From positions 1 through 64,000 of the forward strand of contig DASZTS010000007.1 of the NCBI GenBank assembly GCA_035547915.1: a stretch of 64,000 nucleotides of DNA, read 5' to 3'. Position 1 is the first letter of the stretch, and each line of letters opens with the position of its first letter. The position numbers and the translations under genes were made by a program. The DNA comes from DASSFG01 sp035547915. GTDB lineage: Bacteria; Planctomycetota; Planctomycetia; Pirellulales; JAICIG01. Under the pieces are notes generated by a model. The model was not told the DNA's origin and searched no databases. It worked only from the letters and a program-made list of their open reading frames with translations. Of the stretch, positions 18,801 to 27,243 are shown in pieces.

Positions 18801-21331
18801 CGGACAAGGCCACCGGGCCGGCCGTACTGGCACTGTCGAGATGGTTCGCCAAGACGCGGTTCGACTCCGAGCACTATCAGCTCACGCTGGTCGTGAACGG
18901 CTTCGAGGCGGCCAAAGTCGACGTCACGCCCGAGACCAAAACACAGACCATCAAAATCCCCACCGGTCTCTTGAAGGGCGACAAGCAGCGGATCCAATTC
19001 CAGCTCGCCGGCCGTGGGCAGTATGCGTATCAATGCCTGCTGAGCGGCTTTGTGCCGGCCGATAAGTTGCAAAGCACCACCAAGAACTGGCTGGTCAGGC
19101 GTTACTACGAGCCGGCCCCGCGCGAATTCGACGGCGAGGCCATTCCCCGCGGTTTCGACGTGGTGCAGGGAGCCTTCACGACGTTCCGCAACCCGCTCAC
19201 GCAGTTGCCCGTCGGCCAGCGCGGCCACGTGGAGATTCATGTCTCGCGGGCCAATCTGCGCGGCGATACTCCCGATGAGAAGGTGGAGTACCTGGTCGTC
19301 ACCGAGCCGCTGCCCGCGGGCGTCACCGTCATCGAACAATCGGTGACCGGCTCGTTCGAGCGTTTCGAGCTTGCGCCGGGACAGATCACCTTCTTCGTGG
19401 GCAGTCAGAAGTATCCGGGGGCTATCGGGTTCGATGTGCACGGCTACCTGCCCGGTGCGTACCGTGCCGGACCGACGGCCGTGCGCAACGCCTACCGCCC
19501 CGAGCAGTTGGCCGTGGCCGACTCGCGGCAACTCGCCGTGCTGCGACTGGGCGAACGAAGCCAGGACGAGTACCGGCTATCACCCCGCGAACTGTTCGAG
19601 TTCGGCAAGCGGCACTTCGCCAAGCATGAATGGCAGGCGGCCGCGACGCATCTGAACGAACTGGTGAGCAAGTGGCAGTTGCAGCCGCAGTTCTATCAAG
19701 AGGCTGCCCGCATGCTGTTGGACGTACACCTGGAACTCGGTGTCGATGCCGAGATTGTGCGTTGGTTCGAGTTGATCAAGGAGAAATGGCCCGACGTCGA
19801 ACTGCCGTTCGAAAAGATCTTGCGGGTCGCCGCGGCCTACGACAAGATCGGCGAGTACGAACGGAGCTTCCTGGTGTTTCGCGCCACGATCGAAGGAAGC
19901 TTTCTGCGCGAGTCGAACGTGGCCGGATTCTTGGACACGCAGGGAGAATTCTTGCGGAGCGTGGCGGTGATGGGCAGGCTGCTCGCCGAATATCCGCCCG
20001 AGCCCTATGCCGCCGCGGCGCAGTATGCGCTCGCGCAGCGCGTGTATGCCTATGCACCGCAGGCGGTGAGCGATGCCAAGCTGCGCGAGAAGAAGATCAC
20101 TCGCGTCGACCTCGTCGAGCACACCCTGACCATGCTCGACGGCTTCTTGACCGCCTATCCCGAAGATCCGGCGGCCGATCAGGCCAGCTTCTCGTTGGCC
20201 AACGCGCTGCTCGAATTGAAGTTATATCGCCAGGCGGTGGAGCGCTGCCGGCGGTTCGCCGACCGTTATCCCGCGAGCGACTACCTCGACAGCTTCTGGT
20301 ACATCGTGGGCTACAGCCACTTCGCACTCGGCGAGCACGAGGAGGCGCTGGCCATGTGCCGCAAGGTGGCCGAGGCGAAACACGTCGATCGTCAGACGGG
20401 GCGCGAAGAGGAAAGCCGCAACAAGTGGCAGGCCATCTATATCTTGGCCCAGATCTACAACAGCCTGGGCAAGGCCGCCGAGGCGATCCAGGAATACACG
20501 CGCGTCGAAGAACGTTTCGCCGACGCGCGGCGCGCGATCGAATATTTTACGCGAAAGGCGATCGAACTGCCCGAAGTGAGTACGTTCGAGCCGGATGAAA
20601 AGGTCGAGGTCGAGTTGAAATTCCGCAACGTCGCCCGCTGCGATGCGCGCGTCTACAAGATCGACCTGATGAAATTCAGCCTGCTCAAGCGAAACCTGTC
20701 ACACATCACGGGCATCAACCTGGCCGGCATCCGCCCCTATCACGAGGCGGCGATCGAACTGGGCGACGGCAAGGACTATCGCGACCGCACGCGAAAGCTG
20801 CCGCTGCCGCTCAAGGAAGAGGGGGCCTACCTGGTGGTCTGCCGCGGCGACGATCTGCACGCCAGCGGCCTGGTGCTCGTCTCGCCGCTCAAGGTGGAGG
20901 TGCAGGAAGAAGCCTCGTCGGGGGAAGTGCGCACGACCGTCAAGGACGTGACGAAGGACCGCTACGTGAACGAAGTCCACGTGAAGGTGATCGGCAGCCG
21001 CAACGCCGAGTTCATCTCGGGCGATACCGACCTGCGGGGCGTCTTCGTGGCGGACGGTGTGCAGGGCACGACCACGGTCATCGCCGAAGAAGGCGACAAC
21101 CGCTATGCCTTCTTCCGCGGCCATACCGAGCTCGGGCCGCAGCCGCCGGCGGCCAACGCGCCGGCCGCGATGCCCCAGCCGGCCGAGGCCAAGCCGGCCG
21201 CAGACGAGTCGCAGCAGTTGCTGCGCCAACTATTCGAGAGCAACGGCGCGATTCAGCAACTTCAGAACGACAACCTGAAGAATATCTATCAGCAGAACAA
21301 GCAGGGCGTCCAGTTAAAGGAAGCCTTCTAA
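12824..21331 (+). CDS. Giant alpha-2-macroglobulin-like protein with N- and C-terminal TPR/MG modules
   Basis: A 2,835-residue exported protein. A signal peptide (LFVFSLALLAAWGAALA) starts at ATG 12824, preceded by AGAGGAG. Residues about 30-500 are TPR-like repeats; about 520 onward are macroglobulin domains; about 1513 has the A2M signature AYWNPIVVTDKDGKATV; about 1800-2050 is the helical thioester-domain fold (SQNDDGGWSWAG). At the thioester site the sequence is LCQVD (Cys1753) rather than CxEQ, so a reactive thioester is unlikely. From about 2255 a second set of TPRs and from 2593 a second MG-like domain repeat the N-terminal plan. Bacterial A2Ms are thought to trap foreign proteases; here TPRs point to a protein-interaction scaffold. 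A charged linker at about 1650-1670 contains an in-frame repeat insertion. It ends 50 bp before the convergent SdrD-B gene. Confidence 0.88.
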   Translation: MKPLPARGPLFVFSLALLAAWGAALAADKLAERPQVEPAEPQVPPKIRSLLADRKYGEAAAAIDQAAGEEDADQEWLAYLKARALYLAGNYDEAVTAYKTAEQKFAGSRWQRRYRFGRALALARKGDFQAAEQIYRVEAEYLLSADRKQELAGIYLEFADRYFKPADEQEKPDFTKALEFYNKALEVGPHPDKREEVELRVARCYQELGNHAEAAQRYAQFTKSHPDSPLDLEARYRLGEVQLALNQREEARRTWQDLLATYAGNKSERVAEATFNLSQTYGLPAPSSTEDLDLGVAALEVFLERYPEHKLAGQAYLRIANAYVHCGRYEDAVKTLKAFLADDRYAGREESADARVLLGRSYQLQKKFDEALATWREFLAKHPSHSSWSDVQRSIIDTEFLAGAEAANAKHYDQARQLWQEFLVKYPLDPRAPRILLEFGRMKFLEDDFDAALVEWRRVVSKYPNTEESSQAQYLVALTLEEKLGNLADALKEYQKVTWGSYAAKAQQRIGRLTAKEMTVATERVFRSNETPKIRLTSRNVESVTVRAYTVDLETYFRKMHLASGVEGLDIALIDPDKTFEFAIPKYAEHQQFSSEIEIPIDEAAAIEGRPAGVMAVTVSSKTLEATTLVIQSDLDMIIKSSRDELFVFAQNLRTGKPWPKARLLISNGQQVFAESETGDDGVFQKSYEELKSAGDVRVFAVADGSVASNAVGLAGVGVSTGLTARGYIYSDRPAYRAGQVVHIRGIVRNVDHDRFTIDEGKKFRLEVYDGRSRLIRQEEVALGKFGSFHDHFVLPDTSVAGDYRVQIQDDDGEGYQGGFRVHEYQLEPVRLAVDTERKVFYRGEEITGKITAKFYYGAPLADREIRYQLAGGRVYTGTTDEQGELEFKLPTREFRESQALPLVVTLAERNLQTSVNFYLATQGFSIGLNTVRKVFVAGETFEVSLNTRDAEGKPIGEKLMLHVLKRTVVDGKVGESQAEEHELTTDKEGKARVTLRLEEGGQYVLRAEGTDRFKNRVSGTSAVQISDDNDRVRLRILADRHTYKVGDKATVQLHWREAPALALITFQGGKILDYRLTQLKKGANEFVIPMTTLLAPNFDLAVSVMTDTRAEQKDDPEDPEKADQPSRVVRRFHEASSPFTVERELRVTIETKPKGGDAARPGDDVEVTIAATDPQGKPVEAELSLAMIEQALWEVFGSNVSPIVDFFRGQPRASAVRTQSSVTFAYHPATRPINAQLLAEKDRREVEEMEQSARQHLQLAISQTQERQEAAERKREASKDAMLGSLRVLAGAADRAPAGQPSIEDEVTDLEMAGEFREVGGRPMSQGGQVPVGQGWALSEGEALEGFGSWYDLGRDADYDGRAGDNYVQLDRPAGSAPVEFTPNDMSAASGLRGAMGGAVARPGADKLSRRQTGKHLFGMSDSGDRDLSYRRVAGPTDAKAALSDNFAYFAQPDASALLSLNASGQSNSTVLFSDGTQNNIKFSEHFGEEDAKKLAARLGEAGAIVLPPQGSQETAYWNPIVVTDKDGKATVSITLPERTTAWKLLAKGITADTLAGEAEAELVVKKDLFGELKLPLAFTDGDQAEIQTTIHNDLEAKEKIEVTLKTTIGGKSVEEKKTIEAGKGMQDVPFKVEVKLPADKADGKPAEKKEADDKADRPHADSLPKGEGMAVEVELTVVAGERRDVVQRTVPIRPYGMPVFAGASGSATSDTTAFVEAPAGMTLVSPTLEVIIGPNMEQSLIDALLAPAPLCQVDVLRLASGLETSTSDLMAAVGLQRLLGATRQAGTPQAAALDARVRSSLSLLVSSQNDDGGWSWAGRATASNRYTSARAVWALSLARAAGYKVTDEVFEKGIGYLQGQVATTAETDYDSKSVLLAALASAGRGDFTLANRLYRNRPALSTGALVYLALALAEMDRQPMAHDLFELLGKRKLDGTPEERSARALLAWNDASAELHALYLLALEKAEPESTQNKEQVDWLLAHRSGYRWAPDKATGPAVLALSRWFAKTRFDSEHYQLTLVVNGFEAAKVDVTPETKTQTIKIPTGLLKGDKQRIQFQLAGRGQYAYQCLLSGFVPADKLQSTTKNWLVRRYYEPAPREFDGEAIPRGFDVVQGAFTTFRNPLTQLPVGQRGHVEIHVSRANLRGDTPDEKVEYLVVTEPLPAGVTVIEQSVTGSFERFELAPGQITFFVGSQKYPGAIGFDVHGYLPGAYRAGPTAVRNAYRPEQLAVADSRQLAVLRLGERSQDEYRLSPRELFEFGKRHFAKHEWQAAATHLNELVSKWQLQPQFYQEAARMLLDVHLELGVDAEIVRWFELIKEKWPDVELPFEKILRVAAAYDKIGEYERSFLVFRATIEGSFLRESNVAGFLDTQGEFLRSVAVMGRLLAEYPPEPYAAAAQYALAQRVYAYAPQAVSDAKLREKKITRVDLVEHTLTMLDGFLTAYPEDPAADQASFSLANALLELKLYRQAVERCRRFADRYPASDYLDSFWYIVGYSHFALGEHEEALAMCRKVAEAKHVDRQTGREEESRNKWQAIYILAQIYNSLGKAAEAIQEYTRVEERFADARRAIEYFTRKAIELPEVSTFEPDEKVEVELKFRNVARCDARVYKIDLMKFSLLKRNLSHITGINLAGIRPYHEAAIELGDGKDYRDRTRKLPLPLKEEGAYLVVCRGDDLHASGLVLVSPLKVEVQEEASSGEVRTTVKDVTKDRYVNEVHVKVIGSRNAEFISGDTDLRGVFVADGVQGTTTVIAEEGDNRYAFFRGHTELGPQPPAANAPAAMPQPAEAKPAADESQQLLRQLFESNGAIQQLQNDNLKNIYQQNKQGVQLKEAF
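17800..17833 (+). repeat. REP-like palindromic sequence inside the macroglobulin gene
   Basis: CCCTCACGCTGACTCTCTTC followed by CGAAGGGAGAGGGG has the form of the short palindromic repeats (CCCTCACCC-x-CTCTCCC-x-GGGAGAGGG) seen scattered in many high-GC genomes. Here it lies in frame, encoding PHADSLPKGEG in a Lys/Glu-rich linker. Identification as a mobile repeat is from memory and needs a genome search. Confidence 0.5.
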
Positions 21332-21344
21332 TCGGCGAGTATGG

Positions 21345-21380
21345 CGGACCGGCGCGGCGGGCGAGTTGCCCGCCGGTCCG
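21345..21380. terminator. Hairpin between convergent genes
   Basis: CGGACCGG (21345-21352) pairs with CCGGTCCG (21373-21380); inside it CGGGC pairs with GCCCG around a GAGTT loop, with a 5-nt bulge on the left arm. It sits between the stop codons of two long convergent genes and could end transcription from both sides. There is no U-run. Confidence 0.5.
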
Positions 21381-21381
21381 A

Positions 21382-24300
21382 TCAGATGTCGCCGCGGGTT
21401 TCGGCTTGTTCTTGGTGCACACCGATCTGGTCGACGCCGTCGCCGTCCCAGTCGCCAACGACGGGACTGTGGCCGGCATCGCCCAGTTCCAGGTGCAGGT
21501 CTTGGTCGTCGAGCGCGCCGTCGTGGTTGAGGTCGATGTGCCAATGGCCCTCGCGGTAGACGCCCAACTCGTCGATGCCGTCGCCGTTGAAGTCGCCGAC
21601 GACCGGCTTGTCGCCATGTTGACCCAGGTTGAGCGTGAGGTCCGGATCGCTTCGCTTGCCGTCACCGTCGACGTCCAAGATCCACTCGCCGCCGTTGAAG
21701 ATGCCGATCGAGTCGATACCGGTACCCGTCCAGTCGCCGGTGATCGGTACGTCGTCCCGCTTGCCATAGTGGAACACGTGGTCGATCAGGTCGGCCCGCA
21801 GCGATCCGTCGCGTGTCCGTTTCAATTGGCGATGCCCGATCGTGGCCTCGTGCGGCTGCGGCGGCACGTTCTTCTTGGCGCCCGTGGGCCGGTTGTACGG
21901 ATCGGGGAGTCCCGGCTCGGCCGCCACGGCGCGCGGATCGCCCGGCCAAGCCGGACCGAAGATGCCGATGTCGGTCTTGCCGTCGCCGTCCCAGTCGCCG
22001 GTGACCGGCTTATCGTCCTTGGTGCCGAGCTTGGCCCACAGGTCGGCGTCGTCCCAGATGCCGTTCCCGTTCAGGTCGATAAACCATTCGCCGTTGACGT
22101 ACATGCCGACGTCGGTCACGCCGTCGCCGTTGAAGTCGCCGGTGACCGGCTTACCACCCAACTTGCCGAATATGACGTGTTTGGGTTGCCCCGGTTGATT
22201 GTGATGCGGATGGAGTTTCCACAGCCCGTGCCGCATCCGACCGCCCAGCCAGGCCGCCACATCGGCTCGCATCGCCGCGAGTTGGGCGGCCGAGCGCAGC
22301 ACGGCGACGCTCGTGCGCGGCAACCCGGCATCGACAACGCTCAAATGCCACGTGCCGCCCGTCACACCCCAGCTCCCGTTGAGGAAGGGGGATGCGGGCG
22401 GCTGCGCAACGGGCGGAGCGGCGGGCGAACTCTGAGGCAAGATCGCCGGTATGTAAATGGGATTGTTGGGAGGGATGACGGGCGGCGGTGGCAGGATCGA
22501 CGGCGTCTCTGTCACAAGCGTGATTTCGCTGAAATTGTTGTTGAGCGACGCCTGTCCGTTCGCTAGCGGAATGCGGGCGATGGCGCCGTTGACCGGGCCG
22601 ACCGCTTGCAGCAGTTCGGCCGAAGCCGACGCGCCCACGCTTTCGGCCCCCGCCTGGATCAGCGTCGGACTGATGGCTAGACCACCGGCCGTGCCAACCT
22701 GGTTGATGCCGTCGATATAACCGCTCGGATGCACCTTGATCACGCTGTAGAGCCCCGGCGGCAGACCGACGAACTGATAGAATCCGTTCGCGTCGGTCGT
22801 GGTCTCGATCGGGTTGCCCGCCTGATCCAACAGCGGCGTGCCGGTGGCGTCGGCCAGCATCAGCGTCACGCCGGGTACCGGAGTGTCTCCCGGTTCGCGA
22901 ATGCCGGAGCGCAGGTTCGGCAGGTTGGCCAAGATGCTCGGCAGATCGGTCGTGGGATTGGGGGTCGCGATCGGCGGGCCATCGACAAACACATAACCCG
23001 CGATCGTGCTGGGCGGCGTCAGGCAGAAATCGTAGTACAGTCCGTTCGCGCCGGCGGCTAGTGGAATCGTCGAGATGTTGGTGTCGGTGACGCTTTGGCC
23101 GCCGACGGTTCCCACGTGCGAAGCGCCCGCATACCAGCCCGCCGGCGTCGTCTCCACCACGCTGTACGAGCCCGGCATCAGGTTGCTGAATTGATAGAAG
23201 CCGTTGAAGTCGGTCATCGTGGTCCCGACCACGTTGCCGTTGGCATCGAGGAGTTGGATAATCACGCCGGGCACGGCCGGATCGTCTTGGTTTTCCGTCG
23301 GGGTCCAGCAGCCGTTGATATCGGAGTGGACGTAGCCCGAGATGTTCGCGGGTGGCGTGAGGCAGAAATCGTAATACTGGGCGTTGGCACCGCCGGCCAA
23401 CGCCACGCTCGAGATCAATTCGTCGTTGCTGCTCGTGCCGCCCACGCTTCCTACGTGCGAGGCGCCGGCGAACCAGCCGCTCGGGAGCGTCTCCAAGACG
23501 CTGTAGTTGCCTGGGGCGAGGCCCGTGAATTGATAGAAGCCGTTGTTGTCGGTGGTGGTGGTCCCGACCACGTTGCCATTGGCATCGAGGAGTTGGACGG
23601 TGACACCGGCGACGGGCGGATCGTTCTGGTTCTCAGTCGGTGTCCAGCAGCCGTTGATGTCGGAGTGGACGTAGCCCGAGATGTTTGCGGGTGGCGTGAG
23701 GCAGAAGTCGTAGTACAGGCCGTTGGCGCCGCCGGCGAGCGGCACCGCTGACAACAACTCGTCGCTCGCGCTCGTGCCACCCACGGTTCCCACGTGCGAG
23801 GCGCCCGCGAACCAGCCCGAGGGCAAGATTTCATGGACGCTGTACGTACCCGGCATGAGGCCGGTGAATTTGTAGAAGCCGTTGTTGTCGGTGGTGGTGG
23901 TCCCGACCACGTTGCCATTGGCATCGAGGAGCTGGATGGTCACGCCGGCGACGGGCGGATCGTTCTGGTTCTCAGTCGGCGTCCAACAGCCGTTGATGTC
24001 GGAGTGGACGTAGCCCGAGATGTTCGCGGGCGGCGTGAGGCAGAAGTCGTAGTACTGGGCGTCGGCGCCGCCGGCGAGCGGCACGGCCGATAACAACTCG
24101 TCGCTGGAACTCGTGCCGCCCGAGGTCCCCACGTGCGAGGCGCCGGCGAACCAACCCGAGGGCAAGGTCTCCTGGACGCTATAGTTGGCCGGTGCGAGGC
24201 CCGTGAACTTATAAAATCCGTTGTTGTCGGTGGTCGTGGTGCCGACCACATTGCCATTGGCATCGAGGAGCTGGATGGTGACGCCGGCGACGGGCGGATC

Positions 24301-27177
24301 GTTCTGGTTCTCGGTCGGCGTCCAACAGCCGTTGATGTCGGAGTGAACGTAGCCCGAGATGTTCGCGGGCGGCGTGAGGCAGAAATCGTAGTATTGGCCG
24401 TTCGCACCGCCGGCGAGCGGCACCGCCGATAGCAACTCGTCGCTGGCGCTCGTGCCACCCACGGTTCCCACATGCGAGGCGCCGGGGAACCACCCCGAGG
24501 GCAGAGTCTCTTTCACGCTGTATGTGCCGGGCATCAGCCCCGTGAATTTGTAGAAGCCGTTGTTGTCGGTGGTCGTGGTGCCGACCACGTTGCCATTGGC
24601 ATCGAGGAGTTGGATGGTGACGCCGGCCACGGGCGGATCGTTCTGGTTCTCGGTGGGCGTCCAACAGCCGTTGATGTCGGAGTGGACGTAGCCCGAGATG
24701 TTCGCGGGCGGCGTGAGGCAGAAGTCGTAATAGACTCCGTTCGTGCCGCTAGTCAGGGTGATCGCCGACAGCAACTCGTCGCTGGAACTGGTGCCCCCGG
24801 CGCTGCCGACGTGCGACGCGCCGGCGAACCAACCGGTCGGGAGCAATTCCTGCACGCTGTAGGTGCCCGGCGGCAACGATTGGAATTGATAGAATCCGTT
24901 GGCGTCGGTGGTGGTCGTGCCGATCACTCCGCCCTGCGCGTTGAGTAGTTGGATCGTCACGCCGGCGACGGGCGGATCGTTCTGGTTCTGGGTGGGCGTC
25001 CAGCAGCCGTTGATGTCGGAATGGACATAACCGCTGACGCTCACCGGCTGCTGTAGCCAGAAATCGTATTGCGCACCGGCCTGTCCGGTGCTGAGCGTGA
25101 TATTGGCCAACGTCTGCAAGTTGCTGACAGTGCCGCCTTCGTTGCCGGTGGCATCGTAGGTGGCGTAGTAGCCGTTGGGGATCAGCTCGTGCACCGTGTA
25201 GGTGCCCGGCTTCAGCAGCGTCGCTCCGGTGGTGGGAAAGGCGTAGGTGCCGTCGGCCGCCGTGGTCGTGGTTTCGAGCACGTTGCCGTTGTTGTCGAGC
25301 AACTGCACGGTCACACCGCCCAGCGGCGTCGAGTTGGCGTCGTGTGTGCCGATCGGCGAGACGCGCACCGTGCCGCTGACCGAGACGGGCTGTTGCAGCC
25401 AGAAGTTGTATTGCGTGCCGTTCTCGCCCGACGTGAGCGTGACGTTGCCCAGCGTCTGCAAGTCGACCGTTGTGCCGCCTTCGTTGCCGACGGCATCGTA
25501 AGTAGCGTAGTAGCCGTTCGGAGCCAACTCGTGCACGGTGTAGACACCCGGCTTCAGCGGCGTCGAGCCGGCCGGGAAGCTATACGTGCCGTCGGCGGCG
25601 GTCGTGGTCGTCGCCAGCACGTTCCCACCGGAGTCGAGCAATTGGATCGTCACACCGCCCAGGGGCGTCGAGTTGGGATCGTGCGTTCCCATGGGCGAAA
25701 CGCGCACAACGCCCGCGAGCGTGACCGGCTGCTGGAGATAGAAATCGTATTTGACGCCGTTTTCGTTCGAGGTCAGTACGATGTTGCCGAGCGTGGTCAG
25801 ATCGACGGCCGTGCCGCCGTCGCTGCCGACTACGTCGTTGATGGCATAGTAGCCGGTCGGCACCACCTCTTTCACGGTGTAGGTGCCCGGCCCCAAGTTG
25901 GTGAAGCTGTAGCTGCCGTCGCTGGCGGTGGTCGTCGAGCCGACCTGCTTGCCGGTCTTGTCGAAGAGCAGTACCTGGACGCCTCCCTTGGGCGCGTCGC
26001 TCGGTTCGCCGGTGCCGATGGGCGCCACGCGCACAGTGCCGGCGATGCTGTTGGGGAGCGATTGCGAAAAGTCGTTGTCGACGACATCTTCGCCGCCGAG
26101 CACGACGATCTTGTTCAGTGTGTGGGCGTCGCTCGACACACCATAGGTGACGCCGTTTACGTTGCCGGCCGACGAACCGACGGGCAGATAGGTGGGCGGC
26201 TGCGTTTCGACGATCTCGTAGTCGCCGGGCAGCACGTTGGTGAACTTATAGTTTCCGCTACCGTCGGTGGTGGTCGTGACGCCCGTCGGCACGTAGCTGG
26301 TGCCGTTGTTCTGGAGCAGGGTGAGCTGCACGTTGGGAATACCCGGCTCGCCCGGCTCCTGAACATTGTCCAGGTTGGGGTCGTAGTAGACCGTGCCTTG
26401 TAACGTGATGGGGATCGGCGTCTGCTGATTGGCGGCGAAGGCGCCGGCCGTATAAACGGGCGACGGGACCGTGTTGACGATCGTTCCGCCGATCAGGCCG
26501 CCGAGATAGTTGTCGGGCGGCAGAGACAGTCCGCTCGAGTTGAGCGCGTCCTGATACATGTCGTAAAACGTACCGGTCAGCGTATCGTCTTCGTAGTGCG
26601 GGGCCGAGAAGGTCCCAATCATCGTGGAATCTTCGAATTCTTTGCCGTTCACGGTCGCGTTGACGCCGTTCGTATCTTGATCCTCGACGTCGAGGGTCAC
26701 CACGAGTTGCTTGCCGGCCGTGAAACCGGAGAAGTTCAAGATGAGCTGCGTGCTGCCCAGCACCGGGTTTTGCGCGGTGACCTGGAACCCGTCGTGCGAG
26801 ATGATGTCCAGGGGGGAGTAGTCGTAGACGCTCAAGGCGCCGGGCCCGGTGTCGAAGAACGGATCGCCGAGTTGCACCATCGGGTTACCGTTCGGGTCGG
26901 TGGAGATGACGAGCTGCTTCAGCTCCGTGCCCGGGGCACCACCGCTCCAAGAGATCGTAAACGTATTGGGAATCGTCTTGGCGCCGCTGGCCGGATCTTC
27001 GTAGATGACGCCGAGGTGAACGTCGGCCGCGAGCGGGCAGCGCTCCTCGACCTGTTCGAAACGGCAGATGCGGTAGGCGTCGGTCTTGGCTTCGTGCGGA
27101 CCATTACCGCAGGACGTAGCCGCAGCCGGATCACGGCGCCACTTGCGCCACGGAGCAAGTTTGCTGAGCAGACCCAC
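21382..27177 (-). CDS. Giant SdrD-B repeat surface protein with calcium-binding-type FG-GAP-like repeats
   Basis: A 1,931-residue protein, probably secreted or cell-surface. The N-terminus (ICRFEQVEERCPLAADVHLG) is the planctomycete 'LEER/LA' motif seen on large exported proteins; no classical signal peptide precedes it. About 270-1500 is a string of roughly eleven SdrD-B/Cna-B-type beta domains, each starting with SG-Y/TVR and containing GVTIQLLD-x-NGNVV and TTTD-x-NGFY. Six of these (about 715-1390) are near-identical 112-residue units. A Pro-rich linker follows (ILPPPPVIPPNNP). About 1660-1925 has alternating repeats with acidic DxDGDG loops (DFNGDGVTDVGMY, DWDGDGKTDIGIF), probably binding calcium. 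Start GTG 27177 has a strong GGAGGAG 5 nt upstream. Likely role: adhesion or cell-surface architecture. Confidence 0.85.
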   Translation of the reverse strand: MGLLSKLAPWRKWRRDPAAATSCGNGPHEAKTDAYRICRFEQVEERCPLAADVHLGVIYEDPASGAKTIPNTFTISWSGGAPGTELKQLVISTDPNGNPMVQLGDPFFDTGPGALSVYDYSPLDIISHDGFQVTAQNPVLGSTQLILNFSGFTAGKQLVVTLDVEDQDTNGVNATVNGKEFEDSTMIGTFSAPHYEDDTLTGTFYDMYQDALNSSGLSLPPDNYLGGLIGGTIVNTVPSPVYTAGAFAANQQTPIPITLQGTVYYDPNLDNVQEPGEPGIPNVQLTLLQNNGTSYVPTGVTTTTDGSGNYKFTNVLPGDYEIVETQPPTYLPVGSSAGNVNGVTYGVSSDAHTLNKIVVLGGEDVVDNDFSQSLPNSIAGTVRVAPIGTGEPSDAPKGGVQVLLFDKTGKQVGSTTTASDGSYSFTNLGPGTYTVKEVVPTGYYAINDVVGSDGGTAVDLTTLGNIVLTSNENGVKYDFYLQQPVTLAGVVRVSPMGTHDPNSTPLGGVTIQLLDSGGNVLATTTTAADGTYSFPAGSTPLKPGVYTVHELAPNGYYATYDAVGNEGGTTVDLQTLGNVTLTSGENGTQYNFWLQQPVSVSGTVRVSPIGTHDANSTPLGGVTVQLLDNNGNVLETTTTAADGTYAFPTTGATLLKPGTYTVHELIPNGYYATYDATGNEGGTVSNLQTLANITLSTGQAGAQYDFWLQQPVSVSGYVHSDINGCWTPTQNQNDPPVAGVTIQLLNAQGGVIGTTTTDANGFYQFQSLPPGTYSVQELLPTGWFAGASHVGSAGGTSSSDELLSAITLTSGTNGVYYDFCLTPPANISGYVHSDINGCWTPTENQNDPPVAGVTIQLLDANGNVVGTTTTDNNGFYKFTGLMPGTYSVKETLPSGWFPGASHVGTVGGTSASDELLSAVPLAGGANGQYYDFCLTPPANISGYVHSDINGCWTPTENQNDPPVAGVTIQLLDANGNVVGTTTTDNNGFYKFTGLAPANYSVQETLPSGWFAGASHVGTSGGTSSSDELLSAVPLAGGADAQYYDFCLTPPANISGYVHSDINGCWTPTENQNDPPVAGVTIQLLDANGNVVGTTTTDNNGFYKFTGLMPGTYSVHEILPSGWFAGASHVGTVGGTSASDELLSAVPLAGGANGLYYDFCLTPPANISGYVHSDINGCWTPTENQNDPPVAGVTVQLLDANGNVVGTTTTDNNGFYQFTGLAPGNYSVLETLPSGWFAGASHVGSVGGTSSNDELISSVALAGGANAQYYDFCLTPPANISGYVHSDINGCWTPTENQDDPAVPGVIIQLLDANGNVVGTTMTDFNGFYQFSNLMPGSYSVVETTPAGWYAGASHVGTVGGQSVTDTNISTIPLAAGANGLYYDFCLTPPSTIAGYVFVDGPPIATPNPTTDLPSILANLPNLRSGIREPGDTPVPGVTLMLADATGTPLLDQAGNPIETTTDANGFYQFVGLPPGLYSVIKVHPSGYIDGINQVGTAGGLAISPTLIQAGAESVGASASAELLQAVGPVNGAIARIPLANGQASLNNNFSEITLVTETPSILPPPPVIPPNNPIYIPAILPQSSPAAPPVAQPPASPFLNGSWGVTGGTWHLSVVDAGLPRTSVAVLRSAAQLAAMRADVAAWLGGRMRHGLWKLHPHHNQPGQPKHVIFGKLGGKPVTGDFNGDGVTDVGMYVNGEWFIDLNGNGIWDDADLWAKLGTKDDKPVTGDWDGDGKTDIGIFGPAWPGDPRAVAAEPGLPDPYNRPTGAKKNVPPQPHEATIGHRQLKRTRDGSLRADLIDHVFHYGKRDDVPITGDWTGTGIDSIGIFNGGEWILDVDGDGKRSDPDLTLNLGQHGDKPVVGDFNGDGIDELGVYREGHWHIDLNHDGALDDQDLHLELGDAGHSPVVGDWDGDGVDQIGVHQEQAETRGDI
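23006..25030 (-). repeat. Six tandem 336-bp coding repeats
   Basis: Six units of about 112 codons begin with SGYVHSDINGCWTPT and end with YYDFCLTPPA. The left boundaries recur near 23306, 23642, 23978, 24320, 24658 and 24998. Units 2-5 (in protein order) are almost identical at DNA level, with differences clustered in the middle (MPGTYSV versus APGNYSV types); the outer units are more diverged. Confidence 0.9.
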
Positions 27178-27182
27178 GAACG

Positions 27183-27189
27183 CTCCTCC
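27183..27189 (-). promoter_or_regulatory. Ribosome binding site for the GTG start at 27177
   Basis: On the minus strand GGAGGAG ends 5 nt before GTG. This strong Shine-Dalgarno match decides the non-ATG start of the SdrD-B protein. Confidence 0.7.
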
Positions 27190-27243
27190 ATCGGAAAGGC
27201 GGCAGGAAGCAGAAGGGCCACCTGCTATGTTCCGGTTAGGTCC

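Noticed and set aside
23006..25030. Possible CRISPR-like or satellite array.
   Set aside because: The repeats are long, coding and in frame; they are protein domains.
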